A stretch of 64,000 bases of DNA, taken from the NCBI RefSeq assembly GCF_037975245.1, contig NC_092562.1, forward strand, positions 8,345,001 to 8,409,000, in the 5' to 3' direction. Positions 27,061 through 38,800 of the stretch are shown here, piece by piece. A program made the position numbers and the translations under genes. The first letter of the stretch is position 1. Each line of letters begins with the position of its first letter. The notes under the pieces are model-generated. The model was not told where the DNA came from and made no database searches. It saw only the letters and a program-made list of their open reading frames with translations. Source of the DNA: Apostichopus japonicus. Its lineage: Eukaryota; Echinodermata; Holothuroidea; Aspidochirotida; Stichopodidae.

Positions 27061-29300
27061 CTTTCCATTAATTTCATATTGATGAAACTCCTTACGCATC
27101 CTGGAATTGTGCAACTTCGTGAGAGAAATTTGCCTTAAGAGCCACATGATAAAGTACACAAATTAAGTAACCATATCAACGGAATGTGTTATATCTTCAG
27201 AAAAAGTATACAAATATGTCCGTCAATTGTATCTCAAGTATGCTGGATAATCATATTTATTTTACTTCATTTTTCGAGCTCAGAATCTAATATTGAAAGT
27301 AAAATTGTTTCTTCAGCTGTACATAGGCTGCACGTATAGTTGGCAATGACGTCAGCAAAATGACGCAGTTACCTTTAACCTAATATTATATATTGTCTCA
27401 TTATCTCGCTGTTTTATTTTTACCAGCGTTCGTAAATTCACTGATCAATTTCGTAACAATGATTTCTATAATCAGTGTTAAGCCAATGTATACACTCATC
27501 TGGAACTTACTATGCAAATGCAAATTGATGCTGTCGGACTCGTGTTGCTAGTTATAACCAAACCTACGTAAGCTGTAATACATGCGGTGGCCTCTATACT
27601 AATAATTGATGCACGCTTCACTTCTTATCTTCTCTAACAGACAGAATGTTCTCGTATTAAAAAGGAATATCATTCCATCTATTTTGGTGCCATTCGCTAT
27701 CACTTTAAGCAACAACAAAGCTCTTTTTTTTTTTCATTTCTCGTTTGACTCTGACACTTGTCATAATGCCAATATCAAAGCGTTTCATCGAATTTCCGCT
27801 TTCTGTTTATGGCATTCGTTGCTTGTCTGTGAATAATGCGGTTTACGTTTAATCACAAATCAGTTCGAATGGCGTTGTCATCATTTTACTTGACTTTGGC
27901 TGTCTAAGACCCCCCTCCCCCCAAAAAAGTTTTTGGTGGAGGTTTTCTCGCATTTACTTCACTCCTCTATTAACCTCTGACATCTCTATATCAGTCTAGA
28001 CGTTTTATGTAACGGTAACGTGTTAGGTTGAGACAAGTGGGCCTAGTTTATACGACAGGAGTTGATATCACCATGCCATTACTTACTAAATGGTAGGCTA
28101 TACGTCCTAGCTTTTCCTCAGTGGCTGTTCTTGTTTCTTATAACTTTCATGGTCATGCGGGCATAGTTCACGGTTCAGTTCATTACAATAATTGAACTAA
28201 CATACATTCCCACCAATAACTGGAGACTTGCCTCCTCTTAGTTAAATATGAAGCTTAAGAAAAACGCGAAGACTGGAATTTATTTACACATTTTTTTGAT
28301 GCATTTCCAATAGTGCAATAAACTGAACAATAAACGACTTCTAGCAGGATAAAGCCTATTTGCATCCACTTTGACACCCGGGGGTTACATATGTTCAAGT
28401 TTAGTAATCGAGTTAGGTGTAATTGTACGCTTGATAATCAGATGAAGCGCTCCAATACCATCAAGCTGTACGGCGTTTGTCGTCATGCCAGGGTCGACAT
28501 AATCTCATCTTGTACTTAATTATCACTATTCAGTCTTTCTATCTTTTATTTCAGAAAATTCAAACAAAATTATAATCGACAAGTGTAAATCAATAACCCC
28601 ATAAAACACGGTTACAGAAATAAATATGAAAGTTTATTCCTGTGAATGACATGAATGCTTGGAACACCAGGTTGCGGTAGTACGTGTTGGATACCTAACT
28701 ACATTATACCAGAGTTATAACCAGTCACTTCATTTCAGGTCGAGTCGAGTCATTGCCAAGGATTTTGGAAGAAATTTCACAAAATTCCTTGGAATTGAAA
28801 TTACTGACGCGAGTCTTGACTGATTAGTTATAACAGCGTTAAAGATATCTTGCAACGTTTGTCTTCAGTGGCGTCTCGACACACTTTGAATTGAAGAGGG
28901 GTGGAGGGGGTGCGGGGGCAAAACACAATGGGTGCAACAATGAGGCACAAAATTGCAGATAATTCAAGCTGGCGCCCAGAAGGGTAAATCCTACACGACT
29001 TGGTTCTCTGTCTCATTTGAATAACTTAAATACAATTTCTTTCCAGTTGCATTTCATTAAGTTAACGTCTAGTACCTGAAGATGAAGATACTACTTTCTA
29101 TATTGAAATATTAAAATATATCTTGTATCTCTATACATAAAGATATATGTGCATCATCACAGGATGTATAGCGAACGGAAGTAATGAATTTCATCTCATC
29201 TTTATACATTTTGTCTCTTCTTGGAGTTACGTCACTTACCAAAAAATATATGTGACAGAGAATTATAAAAGACACCCACTGGTCCAAGGATATTAAGATC
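27060..29300. other. Non-coding stretch, possible isolated transposon end
   Basis: No gene is recognised. A CAGTGGCGTCTCGACACACT phrase at about 28866, followed by a G-rich tract, resembles a hAT-like terminus, but no matching right end was found, so it may be a truncated element. Confidence 0.5.
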
Positions 29301-29304
29301 TCGT

Positions 29305-29965
29305 ATATTAATATATCAAAAGCTTAATGTTCAGACGTTGAGATATTAAGATATCGTATCTAAATGTTACAATATCTTAGTGTACAGATATTAGTAGGAT
29401 CTGCAGTATCTTCATATTTCAATATTTTGATGTACAGGTATTAAAATATTAAGATATCACACTCTAATATTTCAATATCTTAAAGTTCAGATATTGAGAT
29501 ATTAAGATATCGTATATAAATGTTACAATATCTTAATGTAAAGATATTAGTAGGATCTGGTATCTTTAATATTTCAATATTTTGATGTACAGGTATTAAA
29601 ATATTAAGATATCATACTCTAATATTTCAATATCTTAATGTTCAGACGTTGAGATATTAAGATATCGTATCTAAATGTTACAATATCTTAATGTACAGAT
29701 ATTAGTAGTATCTGGTATCTATAATATTACAATATTTTGATGTACAGATATTAGTAGGATCTGCAGTATCTTCATATTTCAATATTTTGATGTACAGGTA
29801 TTAAAATATGAAGATATCGTACGCTAATATTTCAATATCTTAATGTTCAGATGTAGATATATAATGATCTTGTATCTCAATATTTCAACATCTCAACATA
29901 AAGATACTGAGAAATTAACATCTCGTATTTCAATATTTTCATATCTTAATGCACACGTTTTAAGA
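29305..29965. repeat. AT-rich tandem repeat with about 51-bp subunits in about 155-bp multimers
   Basis: Variants of GATATTAAGATATCGTATCT followed by AATATTTCAATATCTTAATG recur roughly every 50 bp. Three variant subunits together recur about every 155 bp (starts marked by GTTCAGACGTTGAGATATTA near 29329 and 29640, with a variant at 29487). The subunits contain many self-complementary GATATC and AATATT words. Order decays at the 3' end from about 29844. Confidence 0.85.
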
Positions 29966-30829
29966 TAAAAAGATAATTCACCTAAAATTTATTAAATTTT
30001 ACATTGGCACGTTACAAGCTTCGTTACTTTGTTTCCATTAAGTTGTTTTACCAAACTATTGCTGATGCTGCGTGTTTTCGCATACTGGCGGGTACACTTT
30101 AACTAACTCTTTTCCTACGAAATAACACTTTTGGGCTCCATTTAACTAGCGGAAACAAGTAGAAAAGAGTAAGTTACCGCCATTGAAAGTTACAATGTAT
30201 TTTAAGAAAAGGACAGTAAAGTCTTCGGTCATTGTGTCCTTTATACACTGCCATTTCCAGGAAGCTGTAACGTCATGGTCACGTCGAACTCTTTACCCTG
30301 GATACCATAGTTACCATGTCAACAACGTATTCCTATTGTCGATCTTTATTATTTAAAAAGTGAGGGCGCTATAAAGTTTACATTCGAGACCGTACGTCAT
30401 CATCTAACAATTCCACTGAAACAATCACATCAATGACACTACAGACTTCGAATTAACGTAAAATATGGGAGATTTGATGCCATGCAAACATTGACCTTTA
30501 ACATATAATAAAGTAACATAAAAGAATCCATACATACTGCTAAACATAATGTTTTGGCATCAAAGAGATGTAAGGTTTTTATACTAAAAAAAACTAACCT
30601 TATACTAAGCCATTATAGTGCTTGAGGTTTGACAGTTCTTATAACACAGCTTATTGATAAAAATGATGTTTATTCATGTTTAAGTTGAAAATTATGTTTA
30701 ATTAAGATGAGTCACTACTGTTATTGATGACATACATATAAGTTATCATTTTCAGCCAGAAAACTCATGCAACTTCCACAACATAGTATTGATTTATGTA
30801 AAGGGAAGTTCGTTTGTAATAGGCATTAC

Positions 30830-31982
30830 TATGGGCGGCGATCATGGGGGGGGGGGGGGGGGGGGGCGGGGGGACATGCCCCCCATATTTTAGGTGGGGG
30901 ATATAGTATCTAATATCCCCCAATATTTGGTGGCACATTTTTTGTGTGGCTATAAACAGAAAATAATGCGTGAGATTATATATCCAAATCGTATTTGACG
31001 GTGGCTAAAACTTCATCCAACACATGCTGCATGAGGTAAATGACTCTTCGTGGTCGTTTCTGTGTTCTGTGACTGTATAGCATGTTGTCACTCATGATTA
31101 TTATCATAATGTCTGTACATCTCTTGTGTATGAGTGTAAGTACGTACAATCATATATATGATCCACGTCGATATGTGTTCACTTGGTTTCCATTTGGCCT
31201 GTTTCCTAAAAGATTTCTAACCGCAGGCGTGTAGCCAAGGGGGGGGGGGGCGAAGGGGGAGACCGCCCTCCTCCCTCGAGCATATTTTTTTTGTATTTTT
31301 CTATAATATCGAAGTTTGATAGTAGCCGTTATAAGAGGTTTGAATATTTGTACACCAATTAATTAACTGTGTCTGAATTTTCGAAAATTCCCTGATCAAC
31401 ATTCTTCATCATACTTCCCTCTACTCGTGCAATTTTGACCGGTCTGTTAGGGGTTGAAGGGGTTTCTCTATATTGGTTGTCCATAGATGAAATTTTGTGC
31501 AACATTATGGATATGTTTTAAAGTGAATTTATTATTCCAATTCTGAAGAAATAATAGGCTTAAAACCTTTAAAGGGGGGCTGACGGGTATTGTGGGCCGT
31601 TACGACGGGTATTGTGGGCCGTTAAGTAGTACTACCTACAAAAGCAATGACCCACAGGAGATGCGATGAGGTCGAATATCATGATGTGTGGCTGGTGACA
31701 ATCTTGAAAAAGGTTATGGATGAAAAAAAAAACTATTGGGATAAACTTGGTTCTCATGCAAAAGTGTACATCTGGTTGGTCATTTTCAAGCCCGAGAAGT
31801 GCCATTTCCGGTGATCTGGGGGCTATCAAAACCAGAAAATTTCTTGTACGCTGCGCGCCAACCAATGCTGGCGCTCCGCTTTGAATAGTAATTCGCTACC
31901 CCGGGTTAGGAAGTCCTGGATACGCGCCTGCACCCAAGCAAACCCCCCCCCCCCCAATATTTGAAACAAGTCGCCGCCCCTG
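30830..31982. mobile_element. hAT-like element with perfect 8-bp target duplication, carrying a nested element
   Basis: The left end TATGGGCGGCGAT (30830-30842) pairs imperfectly with the right end, whose complement is CAGGGGCGGCGAC (31970-31982). Both are flanked by the perfect 8-bp direct repeat GGCATTAC (30822-30829 and 31983-31990). Subterminal long G/C tracts lie inside both ends. The left part shares a block (GGCGGCGATC plus a C-rich inverted stretch) with 41158-41245. A second element (31224-31930) sits inside it. Confidence 0.85.
31224..31930 (-). mobile_element. Nested hAT-like MITE (about 707 bp) carrying the palindromic core
   Basis: Inverted termini are CAGGCGTGTAGCCAAGG at the left and, as complement, CAGGCGCGTATCCAGG at the right. 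Read on the minus strand it aligns over most of its length with the element starting at 47223. The palindromic core (about 31848-31883) is followed by matching segments such as GATCACCGGAAATGGCACTT. I could not find a clear target duplication. An open frame on the minus strand (31632-31865) aligns with one in the 47-kb copy, but it starts inside the palindrome and looks incidental. Confidence 0.75.
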
Positions 31983-32046
31983 GGCATTACTGTACCGCAC
32001 GCGCACGGTATACAACCAGTGGATTGTGTTTATAGTTTAGTTTTAT

Positions 32047-32074
32047 CAGGGAGTTGTTCCATAACAACTCCCTG
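32047..32074. mobile_element. 28-bp inverted-repeat-only insertion (miniature transposon remnant)
   Basis: A perfect 12-bp inverted repeat, CAGGGAGTTGTT and AACAACTCCCTG, encloses only CCAT. It is flanked directly by the 7-bp direct repeat GTTTTAT (32040-32046 and 32075-32081). This looks like two transposon ends with no interior, inserted with a target duplication, or what remains after internal deletion. A chance hairpin is possible but would not explain the flanking duplication. Confidence 0.65.
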
Positions 32075-32081
32075 GTTTTAT

Positions 32082-34255
32082 CCCAAGTGTTAGGAAGCCA
32101 AGAGAAAATATTTGAAACCCTATTCATGTGATAATCGATGGATGAACACCGGCTTATATCAAGCCTTCCTTGTTCGATATTAGTGTTCAGAGAATGACGA
32201 AGAGGCGTATTTTGTCATACCCATACCTGCCCGTGGGGACGAACGAGAGTGTACTGCAGCAGCACCTGGTTTCTATTTGAAATACTGAGAACGAAGCTGT
32301 TTTGAAAGTACATATCAAACATCGCAAATCAGAATGCCAAATCCACGGTAGGCTCCGCTCAACAGCTCTGCACAGAAGAAGAATAATTAGGTCCTTCAGG
32401 AGAATCTGATTCCTGCAGGCGAGGTTTTATCCCCCGGGAACTTAGGAGGTTGTTGGGCGGGGAAGGATGGGGTCACTATAACCACTACAAAACACCTCCA
32501 CTTAATGTGTCTCCTTATAACAAAGAATGTTAAACAGAAAGGGTCTCCATGATAGTAAAGTAGTTTATGACGTCATAGTCACGTCACAGGTTTCATTGAA
32601 ATAAACATTAATTGTCGGGTACATGCTGTCAGCACAAAGGATTCGGATTCAAGGATCACGCTAATCAGATGTAAAGACGTCTGCCGTCTACTAACTGAAC
32701 AGTTAAGCATGTAAACCATGATCATCCAGTGTATACTTTACCTTCTAAACATGAAAATGCCATATATAGACATTATCTCCATTCTGTGCTTGGATGTACT
32801 TTCCTAATAACGCTATGCCGACGCCATGCTCTCCTTTCATTTTACGAAAACTATACTTCATCTGACAACTAGTAGCCTTGTGACACGACGACTTATCTAC
32901 GCACACCAACAGCACCTCAAATATTGAGAGAAAACTACAAGGAGTGTGCAACAAAGGACTGTATATGTAAGAGGGAATGACTGGGCGCCTCTTTCCCGTT
33001 TCCATGCATAGTTCCATTACTCTTTATATGATTTCTCTTAAAATCTGATTTTTCTCTGACCCCATTTCATGATTGGCTACCAAGTTCTGAACACAGATTT
33101 ATCCGTCTAAGCGGTAATGTAATGTTGTCAAAAGCTCAGTTTGTCGTCATAGGCTTCGAGTGTGACACCCGATATACTTTCTCCAGGCATGAAAGGATAT
33201 GACCATTTTGGCTCAACGTTATAAAAGAAAAAGAAAGTTAAAAGAGCAAACTATAGATGTGTTCGACGATCCTATATATGTACAAGAACACACTTCCTAA
33301 GGGGAAATGTCTCATTAGGAAACGCATATTACATGGAACTCTTGCACCCTAGAGCTCCACTTTGCAGACATTTTCTACACCGTTCAATCTAAAATGGCTA
33401 AATAACTTATAAGGGTTACGTACGACTGTACGCATACAGTCTCTAGCCTCGCGATAAATAGAAATAAACGACACTGACAGATTATAATGGTCAAACAACG
33501 GTTTGAGTGACGTTAGAATGGGTGACATTACAAGTTGACAGAAATATTTATGGATTTAGAAAAAGGTAATAGTTAACTTCCAAAGAAAGAACGCAATGGG
33601 ATTTGCGTAGATAATTAAGAGTCTGATCGGACAAAGACTGATATATCACAAATGTTATAGAGGAATCATGGATCATTAAGATCGGAGCCAAATCCGAGAT
33701 TTCTTTCTCTGGGGCGTTGAACTTGGGACTCAAGCTTGTCTTACGGGTGGAGGTTCCAGAATGATGACATAAAGATACGATCACGCCATCCCATTTCTAT
33801 CAAACAGTATACTTATGTATCACAGGAAGTCTTTTGTAAAGATTGCACTTTTTCTTTGGTATGATCTTGACCAACACGTAAAGTCACAACACGATGGCAA
33901 TTATATTGATCACCTGTAAATACACCGTCCGTGTTCTTTTCACTTCTGTTTTCTTTATTATCTTGAAACAAACGCCAACGTCAATGCGCTATTAACGCTG
34001 CCAGCATGCTGTAAGTTACCGTATAGTTATACTATATTATACTATATGTTATAATATTGTAGGCACCTGCCACCAGTATCGAACAAGTACTAGCTCTGAA
34101 GTTGGTGATATATTTTGCCTTCCTCCAGAGATCAAACATGCTGCTAACCATCTCGAAATCATTTGTGATTCATAAAGCCGGATCTCGAAAGAGATACTTT
34201 GAACAGACACTGTTAAATGAAATGGAAAGAAACTACGAAGGCAAATTAATTTATT
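32082..34255. other. Non-coding stretch, no gene recognised
   Basis: No reading frame resembles a known protein and no repeat structure stands out. Confidence 0.5.
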
Positions 34256-34257
34256 TA

Positions 34258-34412
34258 TAACTGAAAATTGTAGTGAGTTAGAAAATCCAGAACGGTGAAC
34301 AAACTTCCAGCCTCCACCGGGATTCGAACCCGGGACTCCCGCTCTATATACGAGAGGTCCCACCCCTTCATCCCCACCAGAGGCCCTGTGGTGGCCCCTG
34401 GACCACACGCCA
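34258..34412 (-). mobile_element. tRNA-derived SINE head
   Basis: On the minus strand an A-box-like TGGTCCAGGGG (34395-34405) precedes a perfect B box GGTTCGAATCC (34320-34330) set in a CCCGGGTTCGAATCCCGG T-arm hairpin. The boxes are about 65 bp apart, longer than in a typical tRNA, and the anticodon region (TCTCGTATATAGAG) makes no normal arm. A tRNA-unrelated tail (about 34258-34310) follows. It is a SINE or tRNA relic rather than a functional tRNA. Confidence 0.7.
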
Positions 34413-34499
34413 ACATGACTTAAGCTTTCCGGACTCACAACTTTGGTACCAGCTTGCACTATCCGTATTGTTTGCCCCCTGCCAATGTTGCTCTCATTT

Positions 34500-36530
34500 T
34501 GCTGGCCGAGTTAATGTCTGGCGACGTAATGATTCAGAGATTCTTGCATAATATTAAGAAAGCGATATTTAATTAAAGAAGAACTGGCTTTCGCACACAG
34601 ATACATATATGGAAATGGATTTTGGGATCAATTTGTTTTAATAAGATTCTATAACTAATTGGAACAAACACTGTTAATATCCCACTGTCATATTTTTTTT
34701 ACTCATTTTGGTTTGGTCTTGTCAGTCCAATGTGGTCCAAATTCTAGAGCAGTGGCACAGGAAGCTATAGGATATAGTTACTCAAGAGTCTGTTTTAGGA
34801 AATGAAAAGTAGCAAAAATATTCATTCTCTGCTAAAATATTTAACACAGTTTTCTTGCAAAGTCTTCTTCACAGTTAACATCTCTTAAACCTTCATGGTA
34901 AATGCTAATGTAGGTTCAATTCGATGAAACATATCCTCAGATCTCTTCAAAATACGTGCATGGTCCTTGTTATAGAAGAAGGTTCAATGGTGTGGTTTAG
35001 GTTGAGATTTAGACTGTTCGTTCGGTTGCACATTGAGAGGGAGATTTTAAGGAGGGGTCATTCCCCTTCTCATACAATTATAGTAGTGTGATATATTCCG
35101 TTTTTATTTAACATGGTTCCCGTTTGGACGTAGATACCCTGTCCTTTTGTAAGAAGGGAATGGCACTACTAAACTACCATACATGTCAGGTTAATCTTAC
35201 CTTGTCTCTCGCCAACTCACTGCGTTATGGGTTTGTTCGGGTTAAAGCGCACAAAATGGTGGCTATCAGTAGTAATTCTGAGAATTAAATGTCTAAATTT
35301 GAAATTATTTAATATTGAAACCATAATTGTATGGATGTGTATATGGACCAGAGATTTACCATATATACTCACTTTTCAATGTATGCTCAGGTAAGTGTAT
35401 CAAAACAATCATGAATAAAATCCGGGCAAAAACTTTCTGCAACCCCCCCCCCCCCTCCTGGAAATAGGAGCGGTCCCATACGCATATGCGAATAAGCACT
35501 GTTTTGATTCAGTAATACAACTAGATGACGAAAGGAGAATGATTCGGGATGTTTCTTATGTATTTTTTAGTAATTATGATGGGCGAGTCTCCAAGTATTC
35601 TTTGATTCATCCTTGGATATGCATAAGAAACAACCAGAGGCCTAATGTTATAAGAAAGTACAGTTTGCAAGGCGCTTTAAAATATAGGCGAACTGCTCCT
35701 TTGGGGCCAACAATGAAAATGATATAATCCTATAGGTTCATAGGAAGGGTTAAGCATATGTGTGAAGAGCAGAAAGAGATAGAAATGGAGAAAATATAAG
35801 CCACCAATAATCAACATGTTCGGAGTAGATGGTTTCTGTAATGATTCCAATAAGATATGAAGTTTAGTCCACTGGAAATAAAACATGCCTACTAAAGAAT
35901 TATGAAATAAATTCAAAAGAATGTTATAATAGGAGAAGCGTTTGTTTGTTTGTATTTGCATGTTTACATTTTTTTGTTAAGCTGACAAGCCCACATTTTC
36001 TTAGTTTAAGAGGAGCACTTCGTTGTTATATGTAATAGAACTTTTTATTTTATTTACAAGATATCCTGTTTTTACCTCCATGGTTTGAGTTTATCAAATC
36101 AAAATCAAACAAATGGTCAAGGGGGACAAATGACCCCTTTGGTATATCTTGCTTAACTTCAATAGGGATATTTTTAAGACAACTTATAACGTTGGCAAGC
36201 TGATGACATTAGCGAAAGGGGGAGAGCGCTAGGCCAGCCCCCCATATTTGCCCCCCCCCCCCCCTCACGGCACAAAAAAAAGAAAATGGTCAGGCTGATG
36301 GTATTTTCTGGCAGTACTACGTCTACACTCCCATCCTCCTATAGAAGAATAAATAGTAGAAGCTAGATACCACCCTGGCTGGTGATGCCATTTTCTCTGT
36401 GAACTCAACTGTCATTGTTAATCCTTCATCATCTCATCGCTCATATGAAGGATGGGCCATATACAATTATGTCAGTTGCCATAGCAACAGTTGCCATGGT
36501 AATGTTTATTTTCCTGAATAGATACACTCG
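34500..36530. other. Non-coding stretch, no gene recognised
   Basis: No coding frame or clear repeat was recognised. C homopolymers occur at about 35443-35454 and 36249-36263, the latter next to a CCCCATATTTG phrase seen near other hAT-like ends in this window. Confidence 0.5.
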
Positions 36531-37270
36531 GGGGTCACCCATGGTGGGTTACCCGGGGTGACCGGAAGTCCATGACTGAGGGAGGGGTCAAAACGTGTCC
36601 GTGCGAGGGTGCGTGTGTGTGTGGAGTGCACGTGTGTTTTGTGTCCAAGTTTGTGTCAAAACTCCTCCTAAAAAGATGGGCCGAGTTTCTTCAAGTTTGG
36701 TGGGACGGTACCCCAGGGTGAACCCTTGTGTCTCGCAGGTCCCCGGAACCAAATGTCAAATTTAGGGATATATATAATTGCCATAACAACATTGGATTGA
36801 ACCTTCACAGTTTCAGTTTCAGTTTATTATGGTATATGGAAATGTCTAGTACTATCAAAATATGTGGTTGCCATGGGAACCAAGGTCAAAGGTCTGGTGG
36901 TAAAAGGCCAAATGTACATTTTAGCGCTATTTTATGTCAGAAACTCCTCCTAAACAGCTTTGCCGATTTTCTTCAAACGTGATTGGAAGGTGTCTCGTGT
37001 CACGTGTGTTTCGCAGACCACCGGAACCAAAGGTCAGAGGTCAAATTAGGTGATAATCGATTTTAGTTGTTGTTGTTGTTGTTGATATGTCCCAATGAAA
37101 AATAAACAATGAATTCAAATGGGAACTTCACAGATATAGTGAGAGTGTCAAGTGGTATCGAACTATGTAAGTGATTAAAGGTCACGTGATGTAAGGTCAA
37201 ATGTATACTATTAGTATAAATTTTGCTGGCGATGAGATATGCAACTCCGTGGATTGACATCTTGTTATTT
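36530..37270 (+). repeat. Dispersed repeat with internal about 282-bp duplication
   Basis: The block around CTCCTCCTAAAAAGATGG (36661) recurs as CTCCTCCTAAACAGCTTTG (36943), each followed by a TTCTTCAA phrase, a gap, and a GGAACCAAAGGTCA-type motif. The stretch ends in GCAACTCCGTGGATTGACAT (37242). A second copy in the same orientation lies at about 60865-61245, sharing AATGTCTAGTACTATC, ATATGTGGTTGCCATGG and GCAACTCCGTGGATTG. I do not recognise the family. Confidence 0.75.
37031..37043 (+). promoter_or_regulatory. Perfect DR1 nuclear-receptor half-site pair in a repeat
   Basis: AGGTCA, one spacer base, AGGTCA. This is the canonical DR1 arrangement bound by RXR heterodimers, HNF4 and COUP-type receptors. 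A one-mismatch version (AGGTCAAAGGTCT) lies at about 36884-36896 in the same repeat. The motif is seen directly; binding or function is unproven. Confidence 0.4.
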
Positions 37271-37599
37271 CGTTTGTGACAAATGAAAACATTGAAGAGT
37301 TATCCCCAAATAACTCTTTCTAAACATTTCTTGTTGTATCTTCAAGATCGTGTAAGCAATGAGAGGACAAACAATGTGAATTGAATAAATAAAATTTATG
37401 TTGCATTCCACTCATTAACATAGGCTGTGCCAGAATACATATACTCTGCCAGCACCATAATAATTAATATTTAAACATGTTGCTTCTGTAGAAAAAATTA
37501 AGATGCCATACCCATATGTGAAGTGTTTATGGTACCAAAAGACGTCCAAACGTATACAAAATGTAACGTGGGTAATCATAGAATTGCCTGTGTAATGAT

Positions 37600-37790
37600 A
37601 ATGATAATAATAATAATAATAACAACAATTATAACAACAACAAAAATAATAATAATAATTATATAGTAAAAATAATAACAATAATAACAACAATAATAAC
37701 AACAATAATAATAACAATAACAATAATATATTAATAATAACAAAAACAATAACAATAATAACAATAACAATACAGTAATAATAATATATG
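37600..37790. repeat. AAT/AAC trinucleotide microsatellite
   Basis: A run of AATAAT and AACAAC triplets with short interruptions. It yields leucine- or tyrosine-rich open frames on the minus strand that are artefacts. A short TTTGTCAGG/CCTGAC hairpin follows at 37800-37820. Confidence 0.9.
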
Positions 37791-38559
37791 ACATCATCTT
37801 TTTGTCAGGTTTTACCTGACTATTGATCTCATGTGGTTTAGTTTCTTAGTCAACTTGATTAGCTAGGAAACTCTTCACAGTCCAAGAACCATGCAGACTA
37901 TAGAGGTCACAGACTAATATTTGGATGAAAATTGTTCGAAGGAAAGAACAACATCAGCACATTACAGCTATGATAAAACGTATGTCGAGTGTACATCATG
38001 ATTTACCTTCCGAAATGTTTCTGCCGAAAGAATGACTCAGTCGATTTGGCAATAATTAACTGCAATCGTCGCATGTTTTAGTTTGTTCTTATTAAAAGAA
38101 TTCTTCAAGTATACCAACATAACTGCTCAATCTCAAGTAGTTGTCATGATATTTGCGAAGAAAGGAGAGCAAGGACCTGTCAACAATATCTTGTTTTAGA
38201 GTCAGAATCTGGTGGTGCAGACAGTTGGTCATTATATTTACGTATAGGCCATTGAAAGGTTGAATGCAATGTGATTAAAAGCCACAATAAAACTTCTTTT
38301 CTTTTGTCTTGATCTCAGGTAAAAGAACTTGCAAAAAGCCTTTCACAGAATGACAGCAACTGTACTGACCAGCTTCAAATTCCCGATAATGCAGCAATGA
38401 AACCAAAGAATGCAAAATGCATTGAGGTTTCGATGACTTCATTGCACTAGACTTCTGCTTGAAGTTAACCAGAAATAGCTGTCACAATATAAATGGCCCG
38501 AAACACTATTTTGAAGCAGAATTACACTTTGGCATGGTAAACACAGGTCAGTCTATACT

Positions 38560-38800
38560 GTATCTGGCAATACACACCTCCACCAAAAACAATAGGGTTC
38601 TTGTACTCAATGTGATGCATCCACACACTATAGTATGAAAGGTATCCACGATTCCCATCATTATATATCATGTAAAAGTGTTTTCAAAGTTGATCTCTGG
38701 TGACCTCAAATGAGATTTGACGTCACAAGCAATAGGATTCTTGTACTCAATATGACTAATCCATATATTCTATCATGAGAAATCACGTTTTAAAGGTTAT
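38560..38800. repeat. Degenerate tandem repeat, about 139-bp period
   Basis: The phrase AATAGGGTTCTTGTACTCAA (about 38590) recurs as AATAGGATTCTTGTACTCAA (about 38730). Each is followed by a TATGA/ATCCAnAnA-type block and preceded by CACC- or CACAAGC-type sequence. Two copies are clear. No coding content. Confidence 0.7.

Noticed and set aside
34049-34459. 136-codon minus-strand frame
   Set aside because: Its middle (the SRGHHRASGGDEGVGPLVYR region) is the translated tRNA-like head of a SINE; no domain is present.
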